A DNA stretch of 64,000 nucleotides, taken from DATCMH01 sp036563505 (GTDB lineage Bacteria > Pseudomonadota > Alphaproteobacteria > Rhizobiales > Beijerinckiaceae). The DNA lies in the NCBI GenBank assembly GCA_036563505.1, contig DATCMH010000021.1, positions 6,037 through 70,036 on the forward strand. Reading direction: 5' to 3'. The position numbers were made by a program, and so were the translations under genes. Positions 42,112-51,122 of the stretch are shown here, in pieces. Position 1 is the stretch's first letter, and every line of letters begins with the position of its first letter. The notes beneath the pieces are model-generated. The model was given only the letters and a program-made list of their open reading frames with translations. It made no database searches and was not told the DNA's origin.

Positions 42112-43347
42112 GTGACGACTTCCTTCGACGAACCCCGCCGCCACCTGGGCGGCGGGGTGGTCACCTTCGTCGCGCTTCTCGTCGCCTACATCTTCTCGCA
42201 GTTCTACCGCGCCTTCCTCGCGATCGTGGCGGGCGACCTCTCCCGCGATCTCGGCCTGAACGCCGCCGATCTCGGGGCGCTCTCGGCCATATGGTTCGCG
42301 ACCTTCGCCGTCGCCCAGTTCCCCGTCGGCTACAGCCTCGACCGGTTCGGGCCGCGGCGGACCATTGCGACCTTCATGCTCGCGGCCGTGGCCGGCGCCG
42401 TGCTCTTGAGCCTGGCCGAGAGTCGCGCCGCCTGCCTTCTCGCGATGGGGCTCATCGGCCTCGGCTGCTCGCCCGTGCTCATGGGCAGCCTCTTCGTGTT
42501 CGGCCGCAGCTACCCGCCCGAGCGTTTCGCCGTCATGGCGGCCCTCGTCATCGGGCTCGGCAACGCGGGCAACCTCTTGGGCGCGACGCCGCTCGCGCTC
42601 GCCGTCGAGGCTCTGGGCTGGCGTCAGGCGCTCGGGCTGATCGCTGCCCTCACGGCCCTGAGCGTCGTGCTCGTCTTCGTTCTCGTGCGCGATCCGCCCG
42701 CAACGCCGCAAGGTGCCGGCAGCGGCATCCTCGACGGCCTGAGGCGCATTGCCACCCTGCCCGAGATCCGGCTTCTCCTCCCGATCACCCTCGTCGGCTA
42801 CGCGGTGGTGATCGCCGCGCGCTCGCTCTGGATCGCGCCCTACTTCCGCGAGATCCACGGCTTTGCCACAACCCAGACCGGCAATGCCGCGCTCGCGATG
42901 GCCGTCGCCATGACCGTGGGCGCCCTGGTCTACGGTCCGATGGAACGTTGGTTCGGCGGGCCGAAACCGCCGGTTCTCGTCGGCAGCGTCGTGACGGGTG
43001 CGGCCTTCGTCGTCCTGGCTCTGTTCGGCGCGGCGACGCCGCTCGGCTCCGTCGCGCTCTTCGCCGTCGTCGGGGCCGCGGGCCTCACCTACGGCACCCT
43101 CATGACCCATGCCCGGCTGTTTTTCCCGGCCGACCTTCTCGGGCGCGGGGTGACGTTCATGAACTTCTTCTTCATCGGCGGCGCGGGTCTGCTGCAGCAG
43201 GCGTCGGGGCTGTTCCTGCAGGGTGCCCGATCCGGCGGCCTGCCTCCCGAGGCGGCCTTCTCCCGCCTGCACCTTGCCTTCGGCGCGAGCGTCCTTCTCG
43301 CGGCGGCGCTCTACGCCTTCGTGCCGGCAAAGCCGCGGGCGGCCTGA
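42112..43347 (+). CDS. Major facilitator superfamily transporter
   Basis: A 411-residue protein with 12 hydrophobic segments. The MFS motif A between TM2 and TM3 reads GYSLDRFGPRRT (GxLaDrxGrkx-like). The start is GTG at 42112, after GGGCAGG and 11 bases from the thiolase stop, so co-transcription is likely. Substrate unknown; an organic acid whose CoA ester is handled by the thiolase would be consistent, but that is inference. It converges with bolA, with a four-base gap. Confidence 0.88.
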   Translation: MTTSFDEPRRHLGGGVVTFVALLVAYIFSQFYRAFLAIVAGDLSRDLGLNAADLGALSAIWFATFAVAQFPVGYSLDRFGPRRTIATFMLAAVAGAVLLSLAESRAACLLAMGLIGLGCSPVLMGSLFVFGRSYPPERFAVMAALVIGLGNAGNLLGATPLALAVEALGWRQALGLIAALTALSVVLVFVLVRDPPATPQGAGSGILDGLRRIATLPEIRLLLPITLVGYAVVIAARSLWIAPYFREIHGFATTQTGNAALAMAVAMTVGALVYGPMERWFGGPKPPVLVGSVVTGAAFVVLALFGAATPLGSVALFAVVGAAGLTYGTLMTHARLFFPADLLGRGVTFMNFFFIGGAGLLQQASGLFLQGARSGGLPPEAAFSRLHLAFGASVLLAAALYAFVPAKPRAA

Positions 43348-43351
43348 GGCC

Positions 43352-43621
43352 TCACGCCTCGCCCGGAGCCCGGGCCTTGATCGCGATGGCGTGCAGCCCG
43401 CGCCGAAACGCCTCGTCGAGCGCCGCGTTGACGAGGCGGTGGCGGTCCACCCGCGACTTGCCGGAGAAGGCCGTCGACACGATATTCAGCCTGTAGTGAG
43501 TTTCCCCGCCCGGACGCGCGCCGGCATGGCCCGCGTGCAGGTGGGATTCGTCGACGACGTCGAGCGCCGCGGGGCTCAAAGCCTCGGTCAGACGGGCCTC
43601 GATCAGCTCTTTCATTGTCAT
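43352..43621 (-). CDS. bolA: BolA-family protein
   Basis: An 89-residue protein of the BolA/IbaG family. The loop DESHLHAGHAGARPGGETHYRLNIV holds the conserved His and the beta turn, and HRLVNAALDEAFRRGLHAIAIKA is the C-terminal helix and strand. BolA partners with monothiol glutaredoxins in iron-sulfur trafficking and can bind DNA. The ATG at 43621 (MTMKELIEARL) is preferred, with AGGAA about ten bases before; an ATG at 43636 is also open. It is divergent from the J-domain gene. Confidence 0.93.
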   Translation of the reverse strand: MTMKELIEARLTEALSPAALDVVDESHLHAGHAGARPGGETHYRLNIVSTAFSGKSRVDRHRLVNAALDEAFRRGLHAIAIKARAPGEA

Positions 43622-43721
43622 CGCCGTGTTCCTCATGTCGGAGGGCGGCGTGTCGCGCACCGCACCACCGCAGTCATCGGCCCTGGCCGGGGCTGGCATC
43701 GTCCCTCATAATCGAGCGACC

Positions 43722-44345
43722 ATGGAACACAATTCGCCACTGTTCGACCGCATCCGCATCAAGCCGAGCTGCGACGAGCCCCGCGCCGCCGCCGAGCCTG
43801 CTTGCGAGCGGCCGGGCTGCGCCGCGGCCGGGCTCTACCGGGCGCCCAAGGGGCGAGGCAAGGAGGGCCAGTACTGGCGCTTCTGCCTCGACCACGTGCG
43901 TGTCTACAACGCCACTTACAACTACTTCGCCGGCATGTCGGACGATGCCGTTGCGGCCTTTCAGAAGGACGCGGTCATCGGCCACCGTCCAACCTGGGCC
44001 ATGGGCGTGAACGCCGCGGCGCAGCCGGAACGTCCCGCTGGGGAGCCGCCTGCCCGTGACTGGGCCTACGTCGATCCGCTGGGCATCCTCAACGGCCAGG
44101 GCTTCACGCAGGCGCGGACCAAGCCGGCGGAGCCGCCCAAACCCCGACGGTCCGCCCCGGTGCGCCGGGCGCTCGATGTTCTGGGCCTCGACGAGGGCGC
44201 CGACGCGGCGACGATCAAGTCGACCTACAAGACCCTCGTGAAGCGCTTCCACCCGGACGCTCACGGCGGCGACCGAAGCTTCGAGGAGCGCCTGCGCGAC
44301 ATCATCAAGGCGCATGACGTGCTGAAAGCCGCCGGCCTGTGCTGA
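43722..44345 (+). CDS. J-domain (DnaJ-like) protein
   Basis: A 207-residue protein with a C-terminal J domain at about 146-205 (RRALDVLGLDEGADAATIKSTYKTLVKRFHPDAHGGD), including the HPD tripeptide that stimulates DnaK ATPase. The N-terminal part (10-100) has cysteines in ACERPGCAAAGLYRAP and FCLDHVRVYN, suggesting a possible metal site. It lacks the Gly/Phe and zinc-finger regions of full DnaJ. The ATG at 43722 follows GAGCGACC. This J-domain gene next to bolA and upstream of cobS is a recurring order in Hyphomicrobiales, as I recall it. Confidence 0.9.
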   Translation: MEHNSPLFDRIRIKPSCDEPRAAAEPACERPGCAAAGLYRAPKGRGKEGQYWRFCLDHVRVYNATYNYFAGMSDDAVAAFQKDAVIGHRPTWAMGVNAAAQPERPAGEPPARDWAYVDPLGILNGQGFTQARTKPAEPPKPRRSAPVRRALDVLGLDEGADAATIKSTYKTLVKRFHPDAHGGDRSFEERLRDIIKAHDVLKAAGLC

Positions 44346-44489
44346 GGCGCCGAACCGACCGGGACGCAACCGCGTTGTGACCGAACTGAAATTGCGCCGC
44401 TTGTGAGCGGCCTATATGACACCTCGACCATGGCCGCGCACGCCGGACCGACCGGCGCCGCGGCCTTCGATCCGAAGAGGCTTCCATCC

Positions 44490-45479
44490 ATGCTCGCCAG
44501 CCCCGAGACCGCCGCCCTCATGCCGGACATGAAGGTGTCCGCGCGCCAGGTCTTCGGCATCGACTCCGATCTCGAGGTGCCGGCCTACAGCCGAGCCGAG
44601 GAGCACGTGCCGGACCTCGATCCGGATTACCTCTTCGACCGCGAGACCACGCTCGCCATCCTCGCCGGCTTCTCGCGCAACCGCCGCGTGATGATCACGG
44701 GCTATCACGGCACGGGGAAGTCGACCCACATCGAACAGGTCGCGGCCCGGCTGAACTGGCCCTGCATCCGCATCAACCTCGACAGCCACATCTCCCGCAT
44801 CGACCTCGTCGGCAAGGACGCGATCGTGCTGCAGGAAGGCAAGCAGGTGACGGCTTTCCAGGACGGCATCCTGCCCTGGGCGCTGCAGAACAACGTCGCC
44901 CTCGTCTTCGACGAGTACGACGCCGGCCGGCCGGACGTGATGTTCGTCATCCAGCGCGTGCTCGAAGTCTCGGGCAAGCTGACGCTGCTCGACCAGAAGC
45001 GGGTGATCAAGCCGCATCCGGCCTTCCGCCTCTTCGCGACCGCCAACACGGTGGGCCTCGGCGACACCTCGGGCCTCTATCACGGCACCCAGCAGATCAA
45101 CCAGGGCCAGATGGACCGCTGGTCCATCGTCACGACCCTGAACTACCTGCCGCACGACGAGGAGGTGAACATCGTTCTCTCCAAGGCGCGCCACTACCGC
45201 GACAGCCAGGCCGGCCGCGACACCGTCAACAAGATGGTCCGCCTCGCGGATCTGACCCGCAACGCCTTCGTCAACGGCGATCTCTCGACCGTGATGAGCC
45301 CCCGCACGGTGATCACCTGGGCCGAGAACGCCGACATCTTCGGCGATATCGGCTTTGCCTTCCGGGTGACCTTCCTGAACAAGTGCGACGAGCTCGAGCG
45401 GCCGCTGGTCGCCGAGTTCTACCAGCGCTCCTTCGGCAAGGAACTGCCCGAGAGCGCGGTGAACGTGGCCTTGAGCTGA
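44490..45479 (+). CDS. cobS: Cobaltochelatase subunit CobS
   Basis: A 329-residue AAA+ ATPase that, with CobT and CobN, inserts cobalt into hydrogenobyrinic acid a,c-diamide in aerobic cobalamin synthesis. Walker A is GYHGTGKST (71-79), Walker B is ALVFDEYDAG, and the N-terminal SARQVFGIDSDLEVPAYS is a CobS hallmark. I chose the ATG at 44490, ten bases after AGAGG; upstream starts at 44403 (GTG) and 44430 (ATG) would add about 20-29 residues. Twelve bases separate it from the next gene. Confidence 0.95.
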   Translation: MLASPETAALMPDMKVSARQVFGIDSDLEVPAYSRAEEHVPDLDPDYLFDRETTLAILAGFSRNRRVMITGYHGTGKSTHIEQVAARLNWPCIRINLDSHISRIDLVGKDAIVLQEGKQVTAFQDGILPWALQNNVALVFDEYDAGRPDVMFVIQRVLEVSGKLTLLDQKRVIKPHPAFRLFATANTVGLGDTSGLYHGTQQINQGQMDRWSIVTTLNYLPHDEEVNIVLSKARHYRDSQAGRDTVNKMVRLADLTRNAFVNGDLSTVMSPRTVITWAENADIFGDIGFAFRVTFLNKCDELERPLVAEFYQRSFGKELPESAVNVALS

Positions 45480-45491
45480 ACGGAGGACGCG

Positions 45492-45983
45492 ATGGCGGAG
45501 CCGGTCACGAAGGAACGGCCCGCGGCCTCGGCGCCGACGCGCACCCGTTATGAGGACGATGCCTATACCTGGGCGCTTGAGCAGGTCGCGCTTCTCAAGA
45601 GTGGCCACCTCGACGGGCTCGATGTCGAGAACCTGATCGACGAGGTGGGTGACGTGGCGCGGCGTGAGTACGACAAGTTGGTCGCGGCGCTACGGATCGT
45701 TCTCCTGCACATCCTCAAGTGGGACGTCCAACCCGAGCGTCGAACGCGCTCATGGATTTTGTCGATCATCGAGCACCGGGAGCGCGTCAACGAGAGTCTC
45801 GGGGACAATCCCGGTCTGAAAAGCCGCGCCATTGACGCTCTGCATCGCGCCTACAAGGGGGCACGTGTCGCGGCGGCCCGCGAAACGGATCTCCCGCTCG
45901 AAGCCTTTCCGACCGAATGCAGTTACGGCTGGGATGACGTGATGGGTCGCGTGTTCGAGTTGACCGATACGCCGCAGAGCTGA
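45492..45983 (+). CDS. DUF29-family protein inside the cobS-cobT pair
   Basis: A 163-residue soluble protein. The core RYEDDAYTWALEQVALLKSG followed by NLIDEVGDVARREYDKL and LLHILKWDVQPERRTRSW fits DUF29, a helical family of unknown function common in alphaproteobacteria and cyanobacteria. It starts 12 bases after cobS and ends five bases before cobT, so it belongs to that transcript. GGAGGACGCG precedes the ATG. CobS and CobT genes are usually adjacent, so this looks like an insertion. No link to cobalamin is known. Confidence 0.85.
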   Translation: MAEPVTKERPAASAPTRTRYEDDAYTWALEQVALLKSGHLDGLDVENLIDEVGDVARREYDKLVAALRIVLLHILKWDVQPERRTRSWILSIIEHRERVNESLGDNPGLKSRAIDALHRAYKGARVAAARETDLPLEAFPTECSYGWDDVMGRVFELTDTPQS

Positions 45984-45988
45984 GCCGC

Positions 45989-47890
45989 ATGTCCATCTCC
46001 AATCGCAAGCCCGGCGAGAAGAAGGAAGCGCCCTCCGAGCCGCTCAAGCGCTCGGTCGCGGGCTGCATGCGGGCGATCGCGCGCAAGACGGACCTCGAGG
46101 TCACCTACGCCTCTGACCGGCCCGCGCTGCTCGGCGACAAGGCGCGGCTGCCCGAGCCGCCGCGCAAGCTCTCGCCTGGGGACGTCGCGGTGCTGCGCGG
46201 CCACGCGGACGCGATGGCGCTCCGGCTCGCCTGCCACGACACGGCGGTCCACCGCCGCCTCGCGCCGGAGGGTCAGGCGGCCCGCGCCGTGTTCGACGCC
46301 GTCGAGCAGGCCCGCGTCGAGGCGATCGGGGCGCGGCGCATGACGGGCGTCGCCGGCAACCTCTCGGCGATGCTGGAGGACCGCTACCACCGCGGCGGCC
46401 GCTACGAGGAGATCACCGATCGCGCCGACGCGCCTCTCGAGGACGCCGTGGCGCTCATGGTGCGCGAGCGCCTTACCGGCCTTCAGCCTCCGCCCGCGGC
46501 CCGCAAGATCGTCGATCTCTGGCGCGATTTCGTAGAGGACAAGGCGGGAGAGGACCTCGACGACCTGGCCGCCGCGATCGAGAACCAGCGCGGCTTTGCC
46601 CGCGCCGTGCGCGACCTCCTCGCCTCACTCGACATGGCCGACGAGGCCAACCTCGATGCCGAGGACGACGAGAACGACGAGGAGAGTGACGAGAACCAGG
46701 ATCCTCAGCAGGGGGAGGGCGAGTCCGACGAGCAGTCGCAGGGCGACCAGGCCGAGGTCGACGTGTCGGACGACGCCTCCGAGGAGGTGGACGAGGGCGC
46801 GACGGAGGCCGCTGACGCGCCGACGGGCGAACTCCCCGACGAGTCGGATGAGGCCGACAGCGAGGAGGCGTCCGACGCCCGCCGCCCGCCGCCGGCGCAG
46901 CGCAACGAGCCCCGCGGCCCGGACTACAAAGTTTTCACGGCGCGCTTCGACGAGGTGATCCACGCCGAGGACCTGTGCGATGCCGACGAGCTCGCAAGGC
47001 TGCGCGCCTATCTCGACAAGCAGCTCGCCCATCTTCAGGGCGTGGTGGGACGCCTCGCCAACCGCTTGCAGCGGCGCCTGCTCGCCCAGCAAAACCGGGC
47101 CTGGGAGTTCGACCTCGAGGAGGGGTCCCTCGATCCGGCGCGCCTGCCACGCGTCGTGCTCGACCCCTTCCAGCCCCTCTCCTTCAAGCGCGAGAAGGAC
47201 ACGAACTTCCGTGACACCGTCGTCACGCTTCTCCTCGACAATTCGGGCTCGATGCGGGGTCGTCCTATCACGGTGGCCGCGACCTGCGCCGATATCCTCG
47301 CGCGCACGCTGGAGCGCTGCGGCGTGAAGGTGGAAATCCTCGGCTTCACCACCCGCGCTTGGAAGGGGGGGCAAGCCCGCGAGCAGTGGCTGCAATCGGG
47401 CAAGCCGGCGACCCCTGGCCGCCTCAATGACTTGCGTCATATCGTCTACAAATCCGCCGACGCGCCCTGGCGCCGGGCGCGCAAGAACCTTGGGCTGATG
47501 ATGCGCGAGGGCTTGCTCAAGGAGAACATCGACGGCGAGGCGCTCGATTGGGCGCACAAGCGCCTGCTCGGCCGCCCCGAGCAGCGGCGCATCCTGATGG
47601 TGATCTCCGACGGCGCGCCCGTCGACGATTCGACGCTTTCCGTGAACCCGGGCAACTACCTCGAGCGGCACCTGCGCTACGTCATCGAGGACATCGAGAC
47701 CCGCTCGCCCGTCGAGCTCATCGCCATCGGCATCGGCCACGACGTCACGCGCTACTACCGCCGCGCCGTCACCATCGTCGATGCCGAGGAACTCGGCGGC
47801 GTGATGACGGAGAAGCTCGCCGAGCTGTTCGAAGAGAACGCCGGATCGGCTCCGGCCCGCGCCCCGCGCCGCGCCGGGGCGCGGGCGTGA
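45989..47890 (+). CDS. cobT: Cobaltochelatase subunit CobT
   Basis: A 633-residue partner of CobS. The N-terminal domain (about 1-200) is followed by a long acidic linker rich in Asp, Glu, Ser and Gln (about 215-310), then a C-terminal von Willebrand A-type domain with the MIDAS motif DNSGSMRG near residue 417 and SDGAP downstream. The VWA domain couples ATP use by CobS to CobN. It starts five bases after the DUF29 gene and ends overlapping the phytase-like gene. cobN is not in this window. Confidence 0.96.
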   Translation: MSISNRKPGEKKEAPSEPLKRSVAGCMRAIARKTDLEVTYASDRPALLGDKARLPEPPRKLSPGDVAVLRGHADAMALRLACHDTAVHRRLAPEGQAARAVFDAVEQARVEAIGARRMTGVAGNLSAMLEDRYHRGGRYEEITDRADAPLEDAVALMVRERLTGLQPPPAARKIVDLWRDFVEDKAGEDLDDLAAAIENQRGFARAVRDLLASLDMADEANLDAEDDENDEESDENQDPQQGEGESDEQSQGDQAEVDVSDDASEEVDEGATEAADAPTGELPDESDEADSEEASDARRPPPAQRNEPRGPDYKVFTARFDEVIHAEDLCDADELARLRAYLDKQLAHLQGVVGRLANRLQRRLLAQQNRAWEFDLEEGSLDPARLPRVVLDPFQPLSFKREKDTNFRDTVVTLLLDNSGSMRGRPITVAATCADILARTLERCGVKVEILGFTTRAWKGGQAREQWLQSGKPATPGRLNDLRHIVYKSADAPWRRARKNLGLMMREGLLKENIDGEALDWAHKRLLGRPEQRRILMVISDGAPVDDSTLSVNPGNYLERHLRYVIEDIETRSPVELIAIGIGHDVTRYYRRAVTIVDAEELGGVMTEKLAELFEENAGSAPARAPRRAGARA

Positions 47891-48915
47891 GGCTCAGCCG
47901 CCGGGGTCTTCTCGCCCTGGGAGGATCGGCCGCCGTCGCCGGCGGGCTCGTCGCCCACCGGGCCGCCGCTTTGCCGGCCGGGTCGGACGAGCCGGTCGCG
48001 GTCGAGGTTCGGGCCGCCCCGATCGCGAACTTTTCCTTGGCCGAGAAGGACCGCCGCCGCTTCGGCGCGCTGACCTTCCGCTCCGGTGTCGAGCTGCAAG
48101 CTCGCGCTGAGGGCTTTGGCGGCTTCTCCGGCCTGTGGCGCTCCCCCGATGGCCAGAACCTCGTCGCGATCACCGACAATGCCCAATGGTTCACCGCCCG
48201 CGTCGCGACACAGGAGGGCCGCCTCGCGGGGCTCGCCGACGCCGTCCTGGCGCCGCTCCTCGGTCAGGACGGCAAGCCGCTGCGCCGCACCCGCGCCTAC
48301 GATTCGGAAGGCCTCGCGATTGTCGGCGGCACGGCCTACGTCTCGTTCGAGCGCGTCCATGAGGTGCGGCGCTTCGACTGGGGGCGGGACGGGGTCAAGG
48401 CCCGAGGCGCTCCCCTTGCCGTGCCCCCGGAGGCCAAGCGCCTGCCTTCCAACAAGAGCCTGGAGGCCATAGGCGTCGCGCCAGCCCGGCACCTGCTCGC
48501 CGGCGCGGTGATCGCCATCGCCGAGCGCGCCCGCGGCGAGGACGATCCGACGCAAGGCTTCATCCTCACCGGTCCGCGACGCGGCAGCTTCGACGTCGCC
48601 CGCTCGGACGGGTTCGACGTCACGGACCTCGTCTTCCTGCCCTCAGGCGAAATGCTGATCCTGGAGCGCCGGTTCTCGGTGCTGCGCGGGGTCGCCTGCC
48701 GCCTGAGGCGGGTCGCGCCCGAGGCGCTCCGCCCCGGCGCCCTCGTCGACGGCCCGGTGATCTTCGCAGCCGACGGCACCTGCCAGATCGACAACATGGA
48801 GGGGGTCAGCCTGCATACGGGGCCGCAGGGCGAGATCGTGCTGACGCTGATCTCCGACGACAATTTCTCGGCCCTGCAACGGACCTTGCTTCTCGAGTTC
48901 ACCCTCGAGGAGTGA
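47887..48915 (+). CDS. Tat-exported 'esterase-like activity of phytase' family protein
   Basis: A 342-residue secreted protein. The N-terminus (V/M)RLSRRGLLALGGSAAVAGG has a twin-arginine signal (SRRGLLA). The mature part fits the phytase-like esterase domain, a beta-propeller type fold, with DSEGLAIVGGTAYVSFE, PSNKSLEAIG and NMEGVSLHTGPQGEIVLTLISDDN. The start is GTG at 47887, overlapping the cobT stop (GTGA). Activity is unproven in this family. In many Hyphomicrobiales it follows cobT, so its position rather than cobalamin chemistry explains the link. Confidence 0.87.
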   Translation: MRLSRRGLLALGGSAAVAGGLVAHRAAALPAGSDEPVAVEVRAAPIANFSLAEKDRRRFGALTFRSGVELQARAEGFGGFSGLWRSPDGQNLVAITDNAQWFTARVATQEGRLAGLADAVLAPLLGQDGKPLRRTRAYDSEGLAIVGGTAYVSFERVHEVRRFDWGRDGVKARGAPLAVPPEAKRLPSNKSLEAIGVAPARHLLAGAVIAIAERARGEDDPTQGFILTGPRRGSFDVARSDGFDVTDLVFLPSGEMLILERRFSVLRGVACRLRRVAPEALRPGALVDGPVIFAADGTCQIDNMEGVSLHTGPQGEIVLTLISDDNFSALQRTLLLEFTLEE

Positions 48916-48931
48916 GGCCGCGCACGAAGAA

Positions 48932-48949
48932 GGCGGCCTCTCGGCCGCC
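48932..48949. terminator. Candidate terminator hairpin between convergent genes
   Basis: GGCGGCC (48932-48938) pairs perfectly with GGCCGCC (48943-48949) across TCTC. It lies between the phytase-like gene and convergent rpmB. There is no T-run on either side, so it may be a stem-only stop. Confidence 0.4.
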
Positions 48950-48979
48950 CTCAGGAGAACTCGGGAAGGAGGGAGGCGC

Positions 48980-49270
48980 TCAGCTCGCGTCGGCGAGCTT
49001 CTTGGCGATCTCGCGCTTCAGAAGACGGGCGCCCTGCGACAGGTCCGTCTCGCCGGCCTTGGCCAGGAAGGCGTCGAGCCCGCCGCGGTGCTCGACCGAG
49101 CGCAGCGCGTGAGCCGTGATCCGCAGGCGTACCGAGCGGCCGAGCGTGTCGGACTGGAGCGTGACGTTGCAGAGGTTCGGCAGGAACTTCCGCTTGGTCT
49201 TGCGGTTCGAGTGGCTCACGAGGTGGCCGGAAAGCACGGCCTTGCCGGTGAGTTCGCAGCGGCGCGACAT
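48980..49270 (-). CDS. rpmB: 50S ribosomal protein L28
   Basis: A 96-residue L28 of the long alphaproteobacterial type. MSRRCELTGKAVLSGHLVSH at the start and NRKTKRKFLPNLCNVTLQSD with RLRITAHALRSVEHRGGLDAFL are diagnostic. The start ATG at 49270 follows GAAGG. L28 binds 23S rRNA in the large subunit. It is a single gene, with the DUF3108 gene divergent from it across 255 bases that should hold both promoters. Confidence 0.97.
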   Translation of the reverse strand: MSRRCELTGKAVLSGHLVSHSNRKTKRKFLPNLCNVTLQSDTLGRSVRLRITAHALRSVEHRGGLDAFLAKAGETDLSQGARLLKREIAKKLADAS

Positions 49271-49525
49271 GATGACGTTACCTTCAAGCTGTCGTCTGAG
49301 GCATCGCGGGCGCCGCGCGAAGCGGCGGGATCGGAACGATACCGCCGGGACGACCGGACGCGAAAAGTCCTTGGAAGGCCGCGCATATAGGCGATCGGCC
49401 CGAAGCTCGTCAAGGATGACGCGCGGCGGCGCTCGCTTTTCGTGGCCGGTGGGGTCACGATTCCACCCGATTCGCGCGTGACAGACGCGGGATCTCACGC
49501 GCGACTCATCGAAGGACCGGCCCGG

Positions 49526-50371
49526 ATGCGGCACGTCGGAACGATCGTTACGGCTCTCCTGGCCGTCGTGCCGGGGCTCGGCGCGGCCTCGGCCACCACG
49601 CTGAATGCGGAATACGCCATCTCGCTCGCCGGTCTGACGGTCGGGATGGCCGACCTCGCGACGACGGTGGAAGGCGACAAGTACAGGCTTCAGCTCAATG
49701 CCCGCACGGTGGGCCTCGCGGGCGCGTTCAGCAACGCCAAGGGCGCGGCCAACGCCGCCGGCAGCGTCGCGCCGGGCCGCCCCCCCGTGCCCGGCTCCTT
49801 CGCCGTCCTGACCCGCGCCTCGAGCGATCAGCGCAGCGTGCGGATCGGCATCGCCAACGGCAACGTGGCGGCGGTCGACATCACGCCGCCCCTCGACCCG
49901 AAGCCGGACCGGGTGCCTCTCAAGGACAGCCACAAGCGCGGCATCGTCGATCCCTTGAGCGCGCTCATCATGCCTGCGGTGGCAGGCTCGGGCGACCTCC
50001 TCGACCCGGCGAACTGCAACCGCACCCTGCCGATCTTCGACGGCGGGGCGCGCTACGACGTCACCTTGAGCTTCGCCGAGACCCGCCGGGTCGAGCGCCC
50101 CGGCTTCGCCGGCCCGGTGCTCGTCTGCAATGCCCGCTGGACGCCGATCGCCGGCCATCGCTCCGAGCGGCCCGCCACCAAGTTCATGCAGGAGAACCAG
50201 GACATCTCGGTCTGGCTCGCGCCGATCGAGGGCACGCGGGTGCTGATTCCCTTGCGCATCTCTGTGGCGACGATGATCGGCACGAGCGTGATCGAGGCGC
50301 AGCGCTGGAGCCAGAGCGGTGAGGGCAAGCCCGCGCCGGCAAAGCCGCAGCGTCGGGCCGGAGCCGACTAG
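49526..50371 (+). CDS. DUF3108 domain protein, exported
   Basis: A 281-residue protein with a signal peptide (MRHVGTIVTALLAVVPGLGAASA, cut near residue 23) and a DUF3108 domain starting LNAEYAISLAGLTVGMADLATTVEG. DUF3108 proteins are beta-rich periplasmic or outer-membrane-linked proteins, function unclear. The ATG at 49526 follows GAAGGACCGG; an upstream reading adds 28 residues without a signal. It is divergent from rpmB, as in other Hyphomicrobiales. It converges with the tetR gene, which begins an accessory stretch. Confidence 0.83.
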   Translation: MRHVGTIVTALLAVVPGLGAASATTLNAEYAISLAGLTVGMADLATTVEGDKYRLQLNARTVGLAGAFSNAKGAANAAGSVAPGRPPVPGSFAVLTRASSDQRSVRIGIANGNVAAVDITPPLDPKPDRVPLKDSHKRGIVDPLSALIMPAVAGSGDLLDPANCNRTLPIFDGGARYDVTLSFAETRRVERPGFAGPVLVCNARWTPIAGHRSERPATKFMQENQDISVWLAPIEGTRVLIPLRISVATMIGTSVIEAQRWSQSGEGKPAPAKPQRRAGAD

Positions 50372-50429
50372 GGTTCCTATCGCGGGGGCAAAGAACGCGC
50401 CCTGACGAAGCCTCAAGAACAACGAACGC

Positions 50430-51017
50430 TCACAGACGCAAGCCGGCGAGCGCCATCTCGGCCACGCCCCGCAGGGTGTCGCGGCTTGACCCGCTCGCGG
50501 CCTGAACCGCCATGCCCTGAAATACGGTCGCGATGAAGGTGGCGAGCGCCACGGGATCGACCTCGGGCGCGAGGTCGCCCTCGTCTCTCGCCCGTTCGAG
50601 CCGGGCTCGGATCGCCGCCTCGCTGGCGCGCCGCTGCGCGGCCAGGTCGGCCTGTGCCGCGGCGCCCGCGTCGCTGCATGCAAGCGCACCATGGATCGCC
50701 AGGCAGCCCGGAGGACGGCCCGGAGCCGTCAGCTCGTCTGCCGCCTCGCGCAGCAAGCGCGCGACTGCGGCCTGGACGCTCGGCTCCGCCAGAGCCCGGC
50801 CGACGAACGATCCAGGGCCTTCGACGTAGCGCTGCAAAACGGCGCGAAAGAGCGACTGCTTGTCCCCGAAAGCCGCGTAGAGGCTCGGCCGGTTGATGCC
50901 CATCGCGGCCGTGAGGTCCGAGAGCGCGGCGCCCTCGTAGCCCTTGCGCCAGAACACCTCGAGGGCGCGATCCAACACGTCGTCCTTGCTGAAGGCGCGG
51001 GGCCGACCAGCAGGCAC
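50430..51017 (-). CDS. TetR-family repressor
   Basis: A 195-residue regulator. The helix-turn-helix is in ALEVFWRKGYEGAALSDLTAAMGINRPSLYAAFGDKQSLF and the C-terminal domain is an AcrR-like ligand-binding bundle. The GTG start at 51017 follows GAGGAGG. It is divergent from the SDR gene, and two matching palindromes in the shared gap (51041-51052 and 51092-51103) fit an operator for itself and the SDR-GST pair. The inducing ligand is not evident. Confidence 0.92.
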   Translation of the reverse strand: MPAGRPRAFSKDDVLDRALEVFWRKGYEGAALSDLTAAMGINRPSLYAAFGDKQSLFRAVLQRYVEGPGSFVGRALAEPSVQAAVARLLREAADELTAPGRPPGCLAIHGALACSDAGAAAQADLAAQRRASEAAIRARLERARDEGDLAPEVDPVALATFIATVFQGMAVQAASGSSRDTLRGVAEMALAGLRL

Positions 51018-51040
51018 GGCGATCCTCCTCGGAAAAAATT

Positions 51041-51052
51041 TACCGGCCGATA
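51041..51052. promoter_or_regulatory. Candidate TetR operator 1
   Basis: TACCGGCCGATA shares the TACCG-N2-CG(G/A)TA pattern with the perfect palindrome at 51092-51103; only one arm base deviates. It lies 24 bases upstream of the tetR start and is well placed for autoregulation. Confidence 0.6.
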
Positions 51053-51091
51053 TATATTCTGCTTGCCTCGTCCCGTCGACCTCTGCATCTA

Positions 51092-51103
51092 TACCGAACG
51101 GTA
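51092..51103. promoter_or_regulatory. Candidate TetR operator 2
   Basis: TACCG-AA-CGGTA is a perfect palindrome 20 bases before the SDR start. It resembles sites of TetR-type repressors that control neighbouring dehydrogenases. The GGAGAC ribosome site for the SDR gene follows at about 51112-51117. Confidence 0.65.
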
Positions 51104-51122
51104 CAGATTTAGGAGACGACGG

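Noticed and set aside
42291..43496. Plus-strand frame overlapping the MFS gene
   Set aside because: Arg/Ala-rich shadow; the MFS frame has 12 clean membrane segments.
44346..44489. Possible cobalamin riboswitch upstream of cobS
   Set aside because: The gap is about 140 bases and I could not find the B12-box-like conserved segment.
45563..45832. Candidate gene antisense to the DUF29 gene
   Set aside because: No ribosome site and no domain; DUF29 core motifs on the plus strand explain the region.
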